From NCBI GenBank assembly GCA_037957365.1, contig JARHVA010005352.1:1063501-1127500 (forward strand): DNA of 64,000 bases, written 5' to 3'. Positions 1-12,800 of this stretch are shown piece after piece (position 1 is the stretch's first letter; the number at the start of each line of letters is the position of its first letter). Both the position numbers and the translations under genes were made by a program. Below the pieces are notes generated by a model. It did no database searches. It was given only the letters and a program-made list of their open reading frames with translations, and was not told the DNA's origin. Origin of the DNA: Torreya grandis. Taxonomy: Eukaryota; Streptophyta; Pinopsida; Cupressales; Taxaceae.

Positions 1-3000
1 TAGTTTTTAAATAATAAAATACTCAAACCTAAAATTTATAAAAGATAATTTATATTAGGCACTAGTTTTCTTGAAACTAGATGATAAAAATCAGAGTTGC
101 CACTAGAATCACAATTATAGCATATAATTGTTAGCAAATTCTTTGTGATACATGTTGAAATAAAAATCTTGCTAAGGCTTATAGAAAAAAAAGACACTAA
201 AAGTTCAAAATAACATTTAAAAGGGAATAAACACCTTCCAACATGATACATTAATAGCTCTTTGTAATAAACTTAGCATAAGTCAATTATCAAGCCTTAA
301 AAATTCTTGGTACATACTTAGTGGTGTGATGCAATGTTGATGGCAAAGAAAGTCAAATAAATTTAGTAACAATAGATAAATTCATAAAATTAAATACTTA
401 TAGATCTCTATAAGATTTCCCAACAATACACAGGTACCAATATTTTAGTTTAGTCTATGAAAATGGCACCAGTGAAGTATTTGTTTCTAACTGTATACCT
501 CTCTAATTTGGCCTTACACACTTGAAGAAAATGGAAAACAATTATGAGAAACATACTAGTATGTTGTTATAGGTAGGAAAGGGTTGGGAATCTAAAATGA
601 ACTAGACTAAGAAAATGACTAAGAGGCACTGACAAAGTGTATGATTAGCTCCCTGCTACTTTTGGCTTTATCTTAACCAAGGTGAGAGGACCTAAGGGGT
701 AGCTTACTCACATGGAGAGATTATGAAATTAAAAATCCATGGGGATAATTGGCACATACAAGACATATATTTGACTAGGGCAAAACCAAACTTGCACACT
801 AAAACTAAGAAGGCTTGTCATAAGGAATGCATAAATGCACTAGGTCAAATTCAAGCTAATAAAGACATATATGTATATGACTGCAACTTTCATTTTGAAG
901 AATCCTCAAAATATATGTGAAATGGAAAACTATAGCACTAGTATTCAAGGCAAAAAATGTAAATACATGTTATGTAAGCAAGATATTATGAATTTATAGG
1001 GAAAATAATACCAATAATATGCAAAGGATGTAATATATGCAAGGTGGGAATAGGTAGGATAGTTAGATGATTATATAAAATGAAAGGTGGTGTGTTGGTG
1101 GCATGTTGAAAAAAGGTCTCTTATAATGTTCATGACATTATCCTTATAAAAAAATGTATAAAATACTCAAATATAAGATAATGGGAAATACTAAATGGTC
1201 CCTAAAAACCTAAATCATACACTTCGACTAAACTTTCAAGAATTTTTTTCCTATTAGAAATATAGACCTAAGGTGCCCTAAAAGGTCATTCAATAACACA
1301 TTTTCAAAATTAAACTATAAAAATGGGTTGAAAACCTAGATTTATGCTTAAGATGACAACCAATAGTGAACATAAATCCAAATATCCAATCATCAGGACT
1401 TGTAAGACATATTACTACACTTCATCAACAAAAAAGAGCAAAGAACCACAAACATTTTCATTAATCCTGAAAAGAAATTTTACACACATCAATTGTTCAA
1501 AATGCTGCCAAGGGGAAAAGTATGGTGAGTTTTCTATTTTGATAAGGGAGACATATAAATATGATCTCAAAACTTGCTAATGGTTGTATGCTTAAACCAC
1601 CTTAGCAAGATAGATAAGATCAACAGATAGTAATCGATCCTAAGAAAAACTTTTACATAACCTGGACTAAGAGAAAATCAACACATAAAAAAACAACCAA
1701 CCTTAGAACAAAGGAAAAATCCCATATTTATACATTTTTAAATCTGGAACTATGGGTCACAACTTAAAAAATTTCAAAACAAGCTTTCAAGCCACCAAGA
1801 GGCTTCCAAATAGAATATGCCCTTTTCCATGCCTGAGATCTTCATCCTTTTGCAAGAAAAATCATTGTTATAATTGCCTTTACAAGGAATGATGAAGACT
1901 TGTTTTGGATGAAATTGATTTTCACATGAGCTATAAGGAGGATATTCATTTGAGGATCCAATTTTTTTTGTTATTATGTGCAACTGCCTAGAGATGATTT
2001 TCTATTAATCGATGGCAAACATGGAATCTTCTAGATAATTACCCTTCCTTTATGCACGTCATGGAAAAACTTGCTCTTACAATGATGATTGGAGAATATT
2101 ATTTATTCATGGCCACTTGAATATCTTCCTAGGAGTGGTCTATATTGATCTCACAAACCTATAATATCTTTCCCATGGAGGATCTCAGATAAACAAAACA
2201 AATGAAAAATTGCAAACATAGGTTAAAATAACTTCTTAACCCTTTTGGCTCCATTCCACTTTTTCACATATTTTCCCATTTTTCACTTTTGTCCCTTTAA
2301 AAAAATTGTCTTCTTTAATACATCTATTCCTTTTATGAAAATTTTAATTTTTAATTCATAAATACATTATTCCCACCATTAGTTTACTGGGGAAATTTTG
2401 GCCCCAATTGTATATCTATGAATTTCCAAGTTGTAATTGACACTTATAGTCCCATTGGGAAGCTTCCCTAGGGAGGTCTTTGAATGAACCCATGAGGGGT
2501 TAGTAAAGCCACATTGGATTATAATGTATTGAAAATATACTTTCACCCTTTTAAAACTCCCTATCACATAGGCTTTGCCCAAGATCTGCAAAGAGGTCAT
2601 TAATTATATGAACATAAGCCCCTTTGTATTATATACATGCTACAAACATGTAATATATTTGTCCTATAGTTGTAAATGGGATTTATGTATTGTCCAATCA
2701 TTAGGGTCACACTTTAGAACCAATATTTGACATATCTAGAAACCCACTCTCTACCTTAACTTTATACTTTAGCAAAATTGCCTTTATCTCCTTATAATGG
2801 AAAGCCAGTGACATCATAAACATTCAAATTCTATGTTATTCATAACATCCATGGGGACTACATTATGAGCATCTATATATGAGACCTATGGCTAGCCAAT
2901 CAACTTGTGCCTTGTGGCTATAAAAGTTACTTTAAACTTCTTACAAAGCTCCCATGGTTCATTTGAAACTTGCCTAGTCAACCCATTTACCACTTATGAA

Positions 3001-3390
3001 AGCTCCATGAACTATTTTTAATAAGACCTTTGAATCTGATGTGTATGAGCATGTGGCATTAACCATGTCATGTTGTTCCTTATCTTGAAATGTGACCTTT
3101 ATCACCCATTAGACACATGTCACTTTATTACAAGTTATAAGCCCTTTGATGAGTCATCTCTCACTCATACCATCGATCTATGTGCACAAATCAATTTAGA
3201 CCATTAATATTAATATAGAAGACCAAGCATTGTTGGTTACTAGCTATCTTTGGCCTTGAGGTCATGCCACCTGGTATCCCCATGGGCTTTTTTAACCCTA
3301 CTATGTCAAATCTACCAAGATAATGCATTTTCACCATATGGTGGTATTGGATTTGATTGGATCTTTGAATAGTCCACTACCATTATAAAT
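1..3390. other. No gene recognised
   Basis: I see no coding similarity on either strand. The longest open frames are under 80 codons and their translations match no family I know. The composition is A+T-rich with many short homopolymers. The stretch is probably old repeat DNA, perhaps a decayed long LTR, but I found no partner copy within the window. Confidence 0.6.
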
Positions 3391-3394
3391 GACT

Positions 3395-3835
3395 GATCTC
3401 ATTAGCATGGATCAAATAGAAACCATTAATTTCATTCACCATGGATCAAACTTCACTAGATATCTACTATGGATTAAATTTGATGTCCACATACCCATCA
3501 TTTGACACTCATGAAAACATCTTTATTGAGCATGAAACCATAAAATTTAAGCCCTTTTAGATAATCACTAAGTCCTAATTCTGATGTTTTCATGCTCATG
3601 ATCTAATGACCCTGTGATTGTCAATGATGTCTACATGACTATCAAATTTAAGCCCCTAATGGATTGTTATCATGGATTAAATTTGATGTTCAACCATTTG
3701 ATGTTTATGTGACCATAAATGACATCCATGAAAGCATAAAATTTAAGCCCTAATGGATAATGGATAAGCTTAATTTTGACATCGACATGATTATCAATGA
3801 TGTCTGCATGACCCTCACACTGTTTGTTTATCCTT
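3395..3835. repeat. Degenerate tandem repeat, unit about 100 bp
   Basis: Three to four imperfect copies share the blocks ATAAAATTTAAGCCC (near 3540 and 3740; ATCAAATTTAAGCCC near 3638) and ATGGATTAAATTTGATGT (near 3470 and 3672). They also share forms of ATCAATGATGTC..CATGA. Spacing between blocks varies from about 90 to 115 bp, so the array is old. No coding frame runs through it. Confidence 0.5.
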
Positions 3836-6800
3836 TTTGAAAGCTTGAATCTTGAGTCAGAAAAAACATGAAGGAACCAAACTTGTAGGACATATTAAAG
3901 GCATGAATAACATAATTTACATATAACTCCTTTGGTCTAAGATTATTTTTGAACAAACTTATAAAAATTGACAAGTGAACTGACCCATTTATTTATACAT
4001 GACGTGCAAACTAGCTTGGTCTAGCTAGACTTATGTTATGAAATTTATTTGATCCTTGAAAGATTTGATGATTATTTGAAGCTTGGACTAACTCTTCCAT
4101 GACATTGAGTTACTTTGATTGAGTTAAACCTCATAGTATCCTTCTCTCCTTAGACTACATATTGAATGGTAGGTAGAGGATAATGGCTTGAACCAAAATC
4201 TCTAGGTACAAATTCTTCAAACAAGTTGTCTACATTTTAATTATATTCAGCCTTTTGGTCTTCAAGAATCTTATCTTTGGCATTAATTGTCCCACAAAAA
4301 TTATTTTAGGGTTTTTGTCTTTGTCACTTCTACTCCCAGACCCTCTATTTATTAGGAGGATTATTGTGGACATTTTGTTTGAAAAATTTTCCTCAGGGAA
4401 ATTGACCTTTGAAATTTTCCCTCAAAAATTGAGTCTTCAAAAGTTCATCATGGGGACAATTGTTTTGAACACTTTGTTAAAAAAAAAATTCCATATAGAA
4501 ATTAAACTTGGCATTTTCTCAAAATAAATTAAGCTTACACTTTTACCAAAGGAATTTGGACTTGAAATTTTCATCGAAACAAAGGAATTTTGCACTTTCT
4601 CCAAATGCATGACTTTTGTCAAGATTTTTTCCATAATAAAAATGCTTTAAGGATGATTTCCATTTATACTTTTTTTTTTCCATGGACAAAAAGTTTGAAA
4701 AAAATAAGGACTTTACTTTTTCCTGACATAACGCAAAGACCAAATTAGGACTTAGTCAATTTAGCATGAACTTGACCTATAAAGAACATTCAAAAACAAG
4801 ACTTGGGATAAAGAATTGGGCATTAATACTCGACTAAATCTTGACTTAGTCACTTTCATTAGACAAGGTCCTGATTAATTCAATGTAATTTTGTGCACTA
4901 ATACCGTGATCAAGCCATTAAACCCCAACATATCCATCTTGAAGTGAAAATTTAAGTGTTCATACACTTCATCGTAGAGAGGTTCAAGCCCAAATATTAT
5001 GGATTAATTTAAGTCTCCTTATGAAATAAAAATCCATGAAGGAATGGTAGGCATTGAGGGGCTAACTTTTATGAATGGTCCTTAAGAAAATAACCTATTG
5101 AAATCAGCTAGTAGAGAGCATGAATGTCACTTTTCGATGCTTCTCTCTCCATACACACTCTACATGGGACCCAAATATATTAAGGGAAGATGAAGGGGTG
5201 TATGCACTATAGGTTCATGGTAATTGGTTTTGGTTTAGACGTTCATACACTATCAACCATTATTAAGATGGTGGATGTCCTAAACCCTACCAAAACCCTA
5301 GATAATAATTGATGATGGGTGGTTACTCCAAAAAAAATTTATATGAGGTTTTTTGACACCAAAATGATCTTTTAGGTCTCTTAAAACCTTAAAATCATTG
5401 AAATGACCTACTAGTTGGCATGTGTAGGAGTTATACTATATAAAACAAGCCTAAAAAGATTAGTTTAAGTCTAAAAATAAATAAATGATAAGTGTTTATG
5501 TGCATCATGGGTTTAATGAGAGGTAGTGTCTCCTAAATATTATAAATGGCTCTCTAACAATCCTCTACAGAGACCTCCATGACTAGTTTTATTTATAGAT
5601 AGACACAAATGTTGAAACTAGGAACCATATGATTCAAAAGGAGCTAGATAGCCTAATCAAACCAATGTTACTACTCCATAAGACCTTTTAAGTGATATTA
5701 ATTATGAAAAAAATATACTAGTACCTATTAACCCTAGGGTTAGTGTCAAAACTCAATATTCGTGTGTGCAAGTAGATTAGTCCAACACCTTTATTGGAGT
5801 AGTGCTAATAAAAGGTGAATCAAATATCTATTTGAGTAGCAAAGATACTTTAGAAATTTATGATAGAGGTCATAATTATGTTTGGGAACATTTTAATCAC
5901 TTTGAATTCTATGGAATTCCCATAATAGGTCATTTTGGTCTATAGACACCTAGAAACTACTCAGGAAGCATTCTTACCACCCGAGGAGCATTTTCAAATG
6001 CTCATAATTATATAGATATTTTGAATGGGGAACCAATCACTTAAAGAGATTTATAGGGGTATATCAAAATCAATATAGTGAAATTGGTTTAGAGGTTTGG
6101 TCCCTAACCTCTATGAGAATTACTAAGAGTCCCAAGAACACTTAAACCCCTCTAAAACCCTAATAAGGACTCAACTATAAATATTTAGTGAAAATTAATC
6201 TAAAATAGTATAAACTAATTAAATAACCTTTGGAAAATGTTAACAACTTAGATGAGGCCATGTCCACAGTACCTAATTGAAAGGAGGCTATATAAACACC
6301 TCTAGAAAGTGAAAATTTATAAGGTTTTGAGTATAAAATGGTGTATATGACCTAATCAAGAATTAAAAATCATGGTAAGTGTTGGTTCAATACTTTTTTC
6401 ACTCCTTCAAAGTTGGAATTAATCATGAATTTTCCTATAAGTATCTCTTCTAGTTTATCCTAATCAACTTCTCTATGGGGCTAGTCTAAGTGGCCTATTC
6501 ATGCAAAGTAGATGAGTTGCAAATGAGATATACTCGAAAGGTATAAGTGTTGATAGAAAGGGTTAAAAAAATAATATTTCAAGCCTTCTTAGATAATTTG
6601 AGAATTTGGTTTAACCATCCTAATCACCCAAGGAGTAGATGAGTAGAAAGATGAGGAGGTAGTTAGATAAGCTTACTAACCAACAAATACAATATCTTAG
6701 TAGGCATAGAATGATTTTTTGATATTAATGAGTCACTTTGAGGAATTTTTAACTACAATTTAGGTGATTAGAATTCATGTTGGAGACCACTATCAAGTAA

Positions 6801-7690
6801 TGAATATAGTTTTAATTCCATATCATCATGCACATTGAAGAGGAGGATACTCAATGCCTCTTAAGGCCTTGTCACACCCCATATGCACCTTATAACTATA
6901 ATTTTAGGAGTGATTTAATATTTTGGGGCATGGTAAAACATTAATAGGGATAAATAATGTTTATTAATCCTACACACCTCACCTTAATAATAAAATAGAA
7001 TCATTGAGGAAGTGTCAATGCATATGAGTGATGAAGATTGCTATAATTTCCATATCACCACCTTGGTTTAATTAATGGCCTAAAGATTGATTCTTATCCC
7101 CTCTCTCAAAAACATTATATATAAGGAGGAATTTAGATATTTATTCTTGTCCCTTGGTTAGGTGTTGCAAATCTCTGCCAAAATTATACCTTGTGCCTTT
7201 GAATCAATAGAAGAACAATTACAAACTTATGATTTAAATGTTAATATGTCTTATGAGAGTTTATTTGTAGAATCTATGAGTTTCATTAGCTTCTATGATT
7301 ATTTTTATGGACCTAATTTCATGTTATTAGTCTATGAAAGTTGTGTTAAGTATTGATAGGGAAAAGTGTTCTTGATGTGTTGATGGGCTAATAGTGTCTT
7401 GTGTAGACCTAGGTTCTTGGCCTTCAAGTTATAAAACTTCCACTTGATCTTCACATGAAATATTCATTCTTAGAAATTTATCAAGAGGTGTTATTATTTG
7501 TTATTTTGAATTAGGTTCATTAGTGTGTTTAAGGGACAAACCAAGAAAGGATATTCAAGTATGGCTGCATCAACACTATAACTATAGGTTTATTTCTAAG
7601 TTCCCTCTTTTCTAGTTTCCATCCTAATATAATTAATTCTTAGAGAGATAATTCAAGTGATAAATCAGGGTATCTAGCCCCATAAAACTA
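3836..7690. other. No gene recognised; old repeat-like DNA
   Basis: No domain could be read in any frame. From about 4380 to 4720 there is a loose periodic pattern of purine/T-rich words such as GGAAATTGACC, TTTGAAATTTTCC and GGAATTTTGCAC, resembling degenerate repeats inside old plant LTRs. A TATA-like word (ATTATATATAAGG) lies near 7115, but nothing downstream of it is recognisable. A 64-codon frame at 7162-7356 matches no family I know. Confidence 0.5.
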
Positions 7691-7849
7691 GAGGTTTGAC
7701 CTAGTATACATGTATCCAAAAACATATAGGTCAATCTCATGTTAGTCCAAGTTTGAGGAGGGTTTAAACATTCCTTTTCAAAGAGGGTGTAGCTAAGGTA
7801 GATAACACTACCCTATTATATTATCTATAATTATGACCAATATAAACCC

Positions 7850-8190
7850 CATTTAAATCTTTTAGTATACCTTTTTAATATCAAATGTCCTATTTTATGA
7901 CCAAGATTGGTTTTATTTACCTAAGAGGTAATTCAAGATGTTTAGGGAGTCCCTTTCCATAACCAAATTATCAAATTCTAACTTCATTGCTAGTTGAATT
8001 CCCTAAGGAGTAATTTTTTCCTCTACTACATGATTGGTATAACAACCCATGGGGCCATCATAAGCAGCCAATATTCCACCCTTAGAGCACCTAATAACTC
8101 ATCCCCCACTTGAAATATAATGGTTTCTTTGCTAGTTCTATCAAAGTTAAATTTTAACTAGAACCTCAATGCTTTGAACCATTTAACCTA
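7850..8190 (-). pseudogene. LINE-encoded RNase H domain, decayed
   Basis: Plant L1 elements often carry an RNase H fold after the zinc-binding domain of ORF2. The minus strand here reads FNFDRTSKE, then GWNIGCLxWPHGL in another frame, then GIQLAMKLEFDNLVMERDSL. These match the FDG(A/S)SKGN, G.LAA..GP and LA..LG..N..VE.DS blocks of this domain. The first Asp and the Glu/Asp-Ser of the last block are readable; the glycine after the first Asp is replaced. At least two frame changes and several stops are present. The position directly after the zinc-binding domain supports the call. Confidence 0.6.
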
Positions 8191-8289
8191 TTTTGTATCA
8201 ATTGTTAGGGAATGATCATTCACATCTAATTTAATATTCAATTTTTTTCATAGGTAAGATCCATATTTTTAAATAGTATTTTTTTTATT

Positions 8290-8700
8290 TTGGATTGAAG
8301 GCCTTCTAATTTTCCTTAATGGGGAAGAAAATCCTTTAGAGTGTAGTTTTATGGTAAATCTTTTTGTCCTCAAATATACAATCATTCCTAGTCTTCCATA
8401 CTCCCTAAATAGGGTGTGGAATAGCTATCAACCATATAACAACCAAATATGGAATCTTCCAAGGTGGTTTCCATTAATTAATTAGGATAATAATAGAGTC
8501 AGGTTTAACCTGTGATATATTAAATTTTTGAAGGAAATGATCCATCACCTTTGATGTAAAATAACAGTAAAAAACTATATGTATTATTTTTTCCTCATGT
8601 AATTTACAAATAATGCACCTATTAGGGATAGGAAACCCTATTTTTGATAGGTTATCTATGGTTATAATTTTAATCTAGGTAGCAAGTTACAAGAATATAT
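8290..8700 (-). pseudogene. Zinc-binding RT-associated domain (zf-RVT) of the LINE
   Basis: The minus strand reads RCIICKLHEEKIIHIVFYC, the C-x2-C...H...C pattern of the zinc-binding domain that follows RT in plant L1 ORF2. After it come IPYLVVIWLIAIPHPI and VWKTRNDCIFEDKKI, equivalent to the W.IWKERN.RIF..K block at the end of this domain. Most of the segment stays in one frame, with stops at positions where Trp or Gln is expected. It lies between the RT and RNase H remnants in the expected order. Confidence 0.8.
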
Positions 8701-9069
8701 TGAATTTAGGAGAAAGGTGACGAATCCATAATTTTTTCCAATAATCCTTATCTTCCTTTGATTCCAACTCAACAAGGTGTATGAATTTAAAATTTTATTC
8801 TACATTTTCATTTTTAGTATAAATCAAAGTATCTTATTAAATGAATATATCAGTATATAAGTCTTGGTTAATGACTTTTCTTATTGACTCTAATTGTAAA
8901 AATTTCCATAATATGATGCCTCTTATAATCCTTGACCTTGGTTTCATGAATATCTCTAAAATAATTGGTGAGATCTGACCCAAGGTCTTTGGAATCAATG
9001 AAAAATTGAAAGATCTAATGTTAATTCCATTAAATAAATTTTTACCCATCACCTTCTTTCCATCTTCTA

Positions 9070-9166
9070 CCTCTCCTCATAATAATTTTACAAGATGAAA
9101 TAATCTTCCAGAATGTTGTACCATCTCCAAGTCCTTCCTCAAAAAGGATACTATATTAATCCTTGA

Positions 9167-9213
<47 letters not shown>

Positions 9214-9836
9214 TCCATTGGTTAAATTCCTTGATGAATTTACACCCTATTTTAACTACAAATGTTTTATTCATAATATTTCTCTCCTAAGAACAAGACC
9301 CACATTCATCCTAGGAAGGCAAGCTTTTTCGTAGGCTACTAAAGGAACTCTGTATTTGTCTTCAAAACCTCTCCTAATAATTTTTTTATAAATTTGTTCC
9401 ACTTTATCAACAAATTTAAAAGGAATTACAAATAGGGACATCAAGTATATTGGGATTTATTTGATTGAAATTTTAATAAGTTGAAGTTTTCCATCTTGAG
9501 AAAGTAAAAAACCTTTCCAACCAGCTAGTTTATATTGTAGCCTATCCAATAATGGATTACAAATATTTGAGTGCATTATTACACAAAATATATACACTCG
9601 TAGATTGTTATAAGGTAGGTTTATGATTTGGAAACACAAATTCTAGAGTGTTAATGAAAAACATTGAACTTTTTGAGTAATATATTTTCATAATATTTAA
9701 GGATAATATTAAAATAATTATCTTTAGTAAATAATTAATTTCCCACAAATAATGTATATTTCATAAAATTTTAGTGAATAATGGGGGTAGTTTGAGTGAA
9801 AATTTTAATTTTTTTGATAGATCTTTGAAATTTTCT
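9070..9836 (-). pseudogene. LINE reverse transcriptase, C-terminal part
   Basis: Reading down from 9836, the frame passes a damaged palm block (NFMKYTLF where F.DDTLLF is expected, near 9755-9775), KSSMFFINT, then LLDRLQYKLAGWKG near 9510-9560 and IPIYLMSLFVIP. Later come PLVAYEKACLPRMNVG and, after a frame change, MNKTFVVKIGCKFIKEFNQW. These are the standard blocks of the plant L1 RT C-terminus. The catalytic Asp pair is lost. A TA microsatellite has expanded inside the coding region at 9169-9211. Confidence 0.8.
9169..9211. repeat. (TA)n microsatellite inside LINE ORF2
   Basis: About 21 uninterrupted TA units. On the minus strand they translate as alternating Tyr-Ile within the otherwise recognisable LINE RT C-terminus, so the expansion came after the LINE lost function. 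Confidence 0.95.
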
Positions 9837-12800
9837 TCTTATCATCAAAAGTTACACCCATTAAGGAGGTTTTTCAAGCCTCCTCACTTAAATGATAGCA
9901 TGGGAACAATCATAATTTTTGGGTAACCTAAAATTTGGATTAAACTTATATATAGGGCTAGCTCCCTTGATGTATCACTTAAAAAATATTAATAAACCTA
10001 TTACTTGAAAAAGAAAAGGAAGAGAAAAACTAAAAGTAAACTAATTAAGGAGGTGATGCACCAATTTTTTTTACCATTACCACACATTTGTAATTGCATA
10101 ATGATCATGAATCTGACCTATCAATACACTACTAATCTATTCCTCTTACATCAATATTTCAATATGAAGGTGATGGATGTTGATTAGGTAAGGAGGGATG
10201 GTTTTAAAGATGTATAAAGGACACTAATGAAATATTTCCTCTCTTAACCTTCATAAAACCACTTAAATACTTCATATGACCTACAAGAGCTTATTAAAAC
10301 TACATATAGGTGAGAAAATGAAATAGTATGTCAAGGAGAACCAAATCAATACTAGATAAGATCAATCATTCTTACATAAACACTAAAATATAGTATAAAG
10401 AGAAGGCAAAATCAAATTATTTATTACTTAAAAGGCTTAAAAAAGGAGTAGGGATTTGCCATACTAAATTGGAGGATTATATAAATTAAAAAATTAGGTT
10501 TATATATATGAGTATGAGAAAGATAGAGTGAAGAGGCATAGGGAATGCATATGAGAAATGCCATCTCATGAGGAACAAGTTACAAGTAATAAATTATATA
10601 AATAGGTAATTATAAATCCTCTTGTTAACATGTGTATGTTTTATGTAATCCTCTTATTCATCAATGGTGGTGTAGAGTGACCCTTAGGCTTCTTGATGAC
10701 TCATCAACCTCATTTTAAACTATCCATTATTGGATTAAAGAAGTTGCAAGCTTGTGTCTTGACATGTGGATTTATATAACATGATTCTTAGAGTCTTCCC
10801 AAGTCCTCATAGGCTAATTCAATTTATCTCTCATCTTGGTGAGTCCCAATATCAATATTCAAGATCCTTCAAACTGATTTGAACCTACATTTGATTGAAA
10901 ATCTTGCTTGATTCAAATAAAGATGACAAAAACAAGTTTTTCTTTCCATTCTAGGCCTAGTTATTACTTTAGGAATACTTTCATAGCTTAAAAATATATA
11001 AATAAACATATATGGATTTATTAAAATATTATTCAATTTAAAACCATCTCCATGACTGAGGTACAGGTGCATTAGGTCTGATAGGAACTCTTGATAACGT
11101 GTTTCCTTAAAACTAGTTATTATAAACCCCCCAAATAATGTTTCCATCATTATGGAACTTATTCATGAGTATTTATAAGAATATTACCCTAAATTATCTA
11201 GGTAATAGGTTTTTTAAAATTATCCTACTAGTTCTCCTTCATTTACAATTCAAAAGAAACCATTAAAAATTGCATTTATAGGCCTACAATAGCCATTTCT
11301 AGGCCTATTTCCATACAACAGTACCTTGTATGTGAAAAAATAATGAATCCATAAATTTAAAAATGGTGTTTAGATACAATCCAAGGATTTTATGATGTAT
11401 AAATCCATTATATTCATTTATAATACTAATCTTCTTCATCATGTCTCTTGCAAGGTTTTAGAAGGGTTTTAGGTGTGTTTAGGTTCTTAAGGATAGTTAT
11501 TAATTTTTTGGGCCTTAACCTCATAAATAATTCCATAAATTTATATTTAATATGGTATATAAACATGTCCTACACCATTTTATCCCATGAAAATTCTTTT
11601 TTTACTTCCCACGTGAAGAAAATGACCATTTTTGACTATTTAGGCTTGTTTTAATATGTCAAGGGATTATTTGGGTCCAAAAGGTCACTCAAGTGATAAT
11701 TATCTACTTGGAAAGGTTATAATAGGTATTAAAAACCTAATATGATATAATAAAACATGCATACAATTAATTTTACCTCTAAAAATTATTAAATCTTGAT
11801 CTAAGCACTAGTGAGGGTTTGAGACCAAATTTGACATTCTAGCCCTAGTGATCCTTTACTAAGTTTATCTCCCTATTCCAAAAGTTCTAGCCTCTGTGGA
11901 TACTTATAATATGAAACAAAACACATATAATCACCATGTAAACTCAATATAAATACAATTATCATATTTTATATCCAAAATTTTAGAGACAGACTTGAAT
12001 TCCTTCATTAGGCCTATAAGTCTGTGTATAGGTCTCTTAAGTGTTAGACCCTGAGACTAAATTTATTAAATTGGTTTTGACCATGTTTATTGTATTATAA
12101 ATTTTATATATCATAATAAATCTAATTATTAATTTTTCAATCCTTTATCATATTTTACAACCATCAAAAATATGTTCTTTCTTTAATTTCCTATGACAAG
12201 CTTGTAGGCAGTCATTTATGTTTGTCAACTTAAAAGTGTTCCTCTTATACTTATATTTTAGCACCTTAGTGGTCTTAAAAAATGTTTTAGGTTTGTATTC
12301 ATACTATAATTACCTATATAAAACCTATTTTCCATCTTCCATACATATTAATTAGACATCCCTTTCCTCATTTCTGCTTGTTACAAGCACGTAGGTCTAT
12401 ATTTATGCCTCATGATTGTACGACACCAAATTAAGTTGTCAAAACTAATAAAAAATTATTAAGGTAATTTTTTATAGATTTAAAATTATTAAAATTTGTT
12501 TTTAACCTTTATAAATCCCTCAAAATACTATCACAAACATTTTTCTTTTGTCTTACTACGTATTAAAAGGCCTATAGGTGACTACTAGGCCAAAAACCTT
12601 CATTTCTCCATTGATTTTGCCTTTTTGAGCCTAATTATCCCAATATGGAATTATGTAAAATTTAATAATTTTTTTAATATACTTTACATAATTCCATGGG
12701 ATAAAAATACCTTTAATATTCTATTAAGTCCTTCACATTCCTTTCTTTGGACTCCCAAAGTCCACTCTAGTTTACATAGTCCACTTTGAGGTTTGAGTAA

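Larger units (their letters stand above)
7700..9836 (-). mobile_element. L1-type LINE, 3' half (RT C-terminus to RNase H)
   Basis: This is the downstream half of a LINE ORF2 on the minus strand. Reading from 9836 down, it holds the RT palm remnant, the thumb/connection region, a zinc-binding RT-associated domain and an RNase H. It is cut at 9836 by element 1 and resumes at 22390, where the same ORF2 continues upstream without loss of RT motifs. Frameshifts and stops are frequent. The exact 3' end and a poly(A) tail are not visible; the last coding similarity fades near 7700-7850. Confidence 0.8.

Noticed and set aside
1..7690. A cellular gene in the left part of the window
   Set aside because: Short frames only, no family similarity, no consistent splice-linked exons that I could follow.
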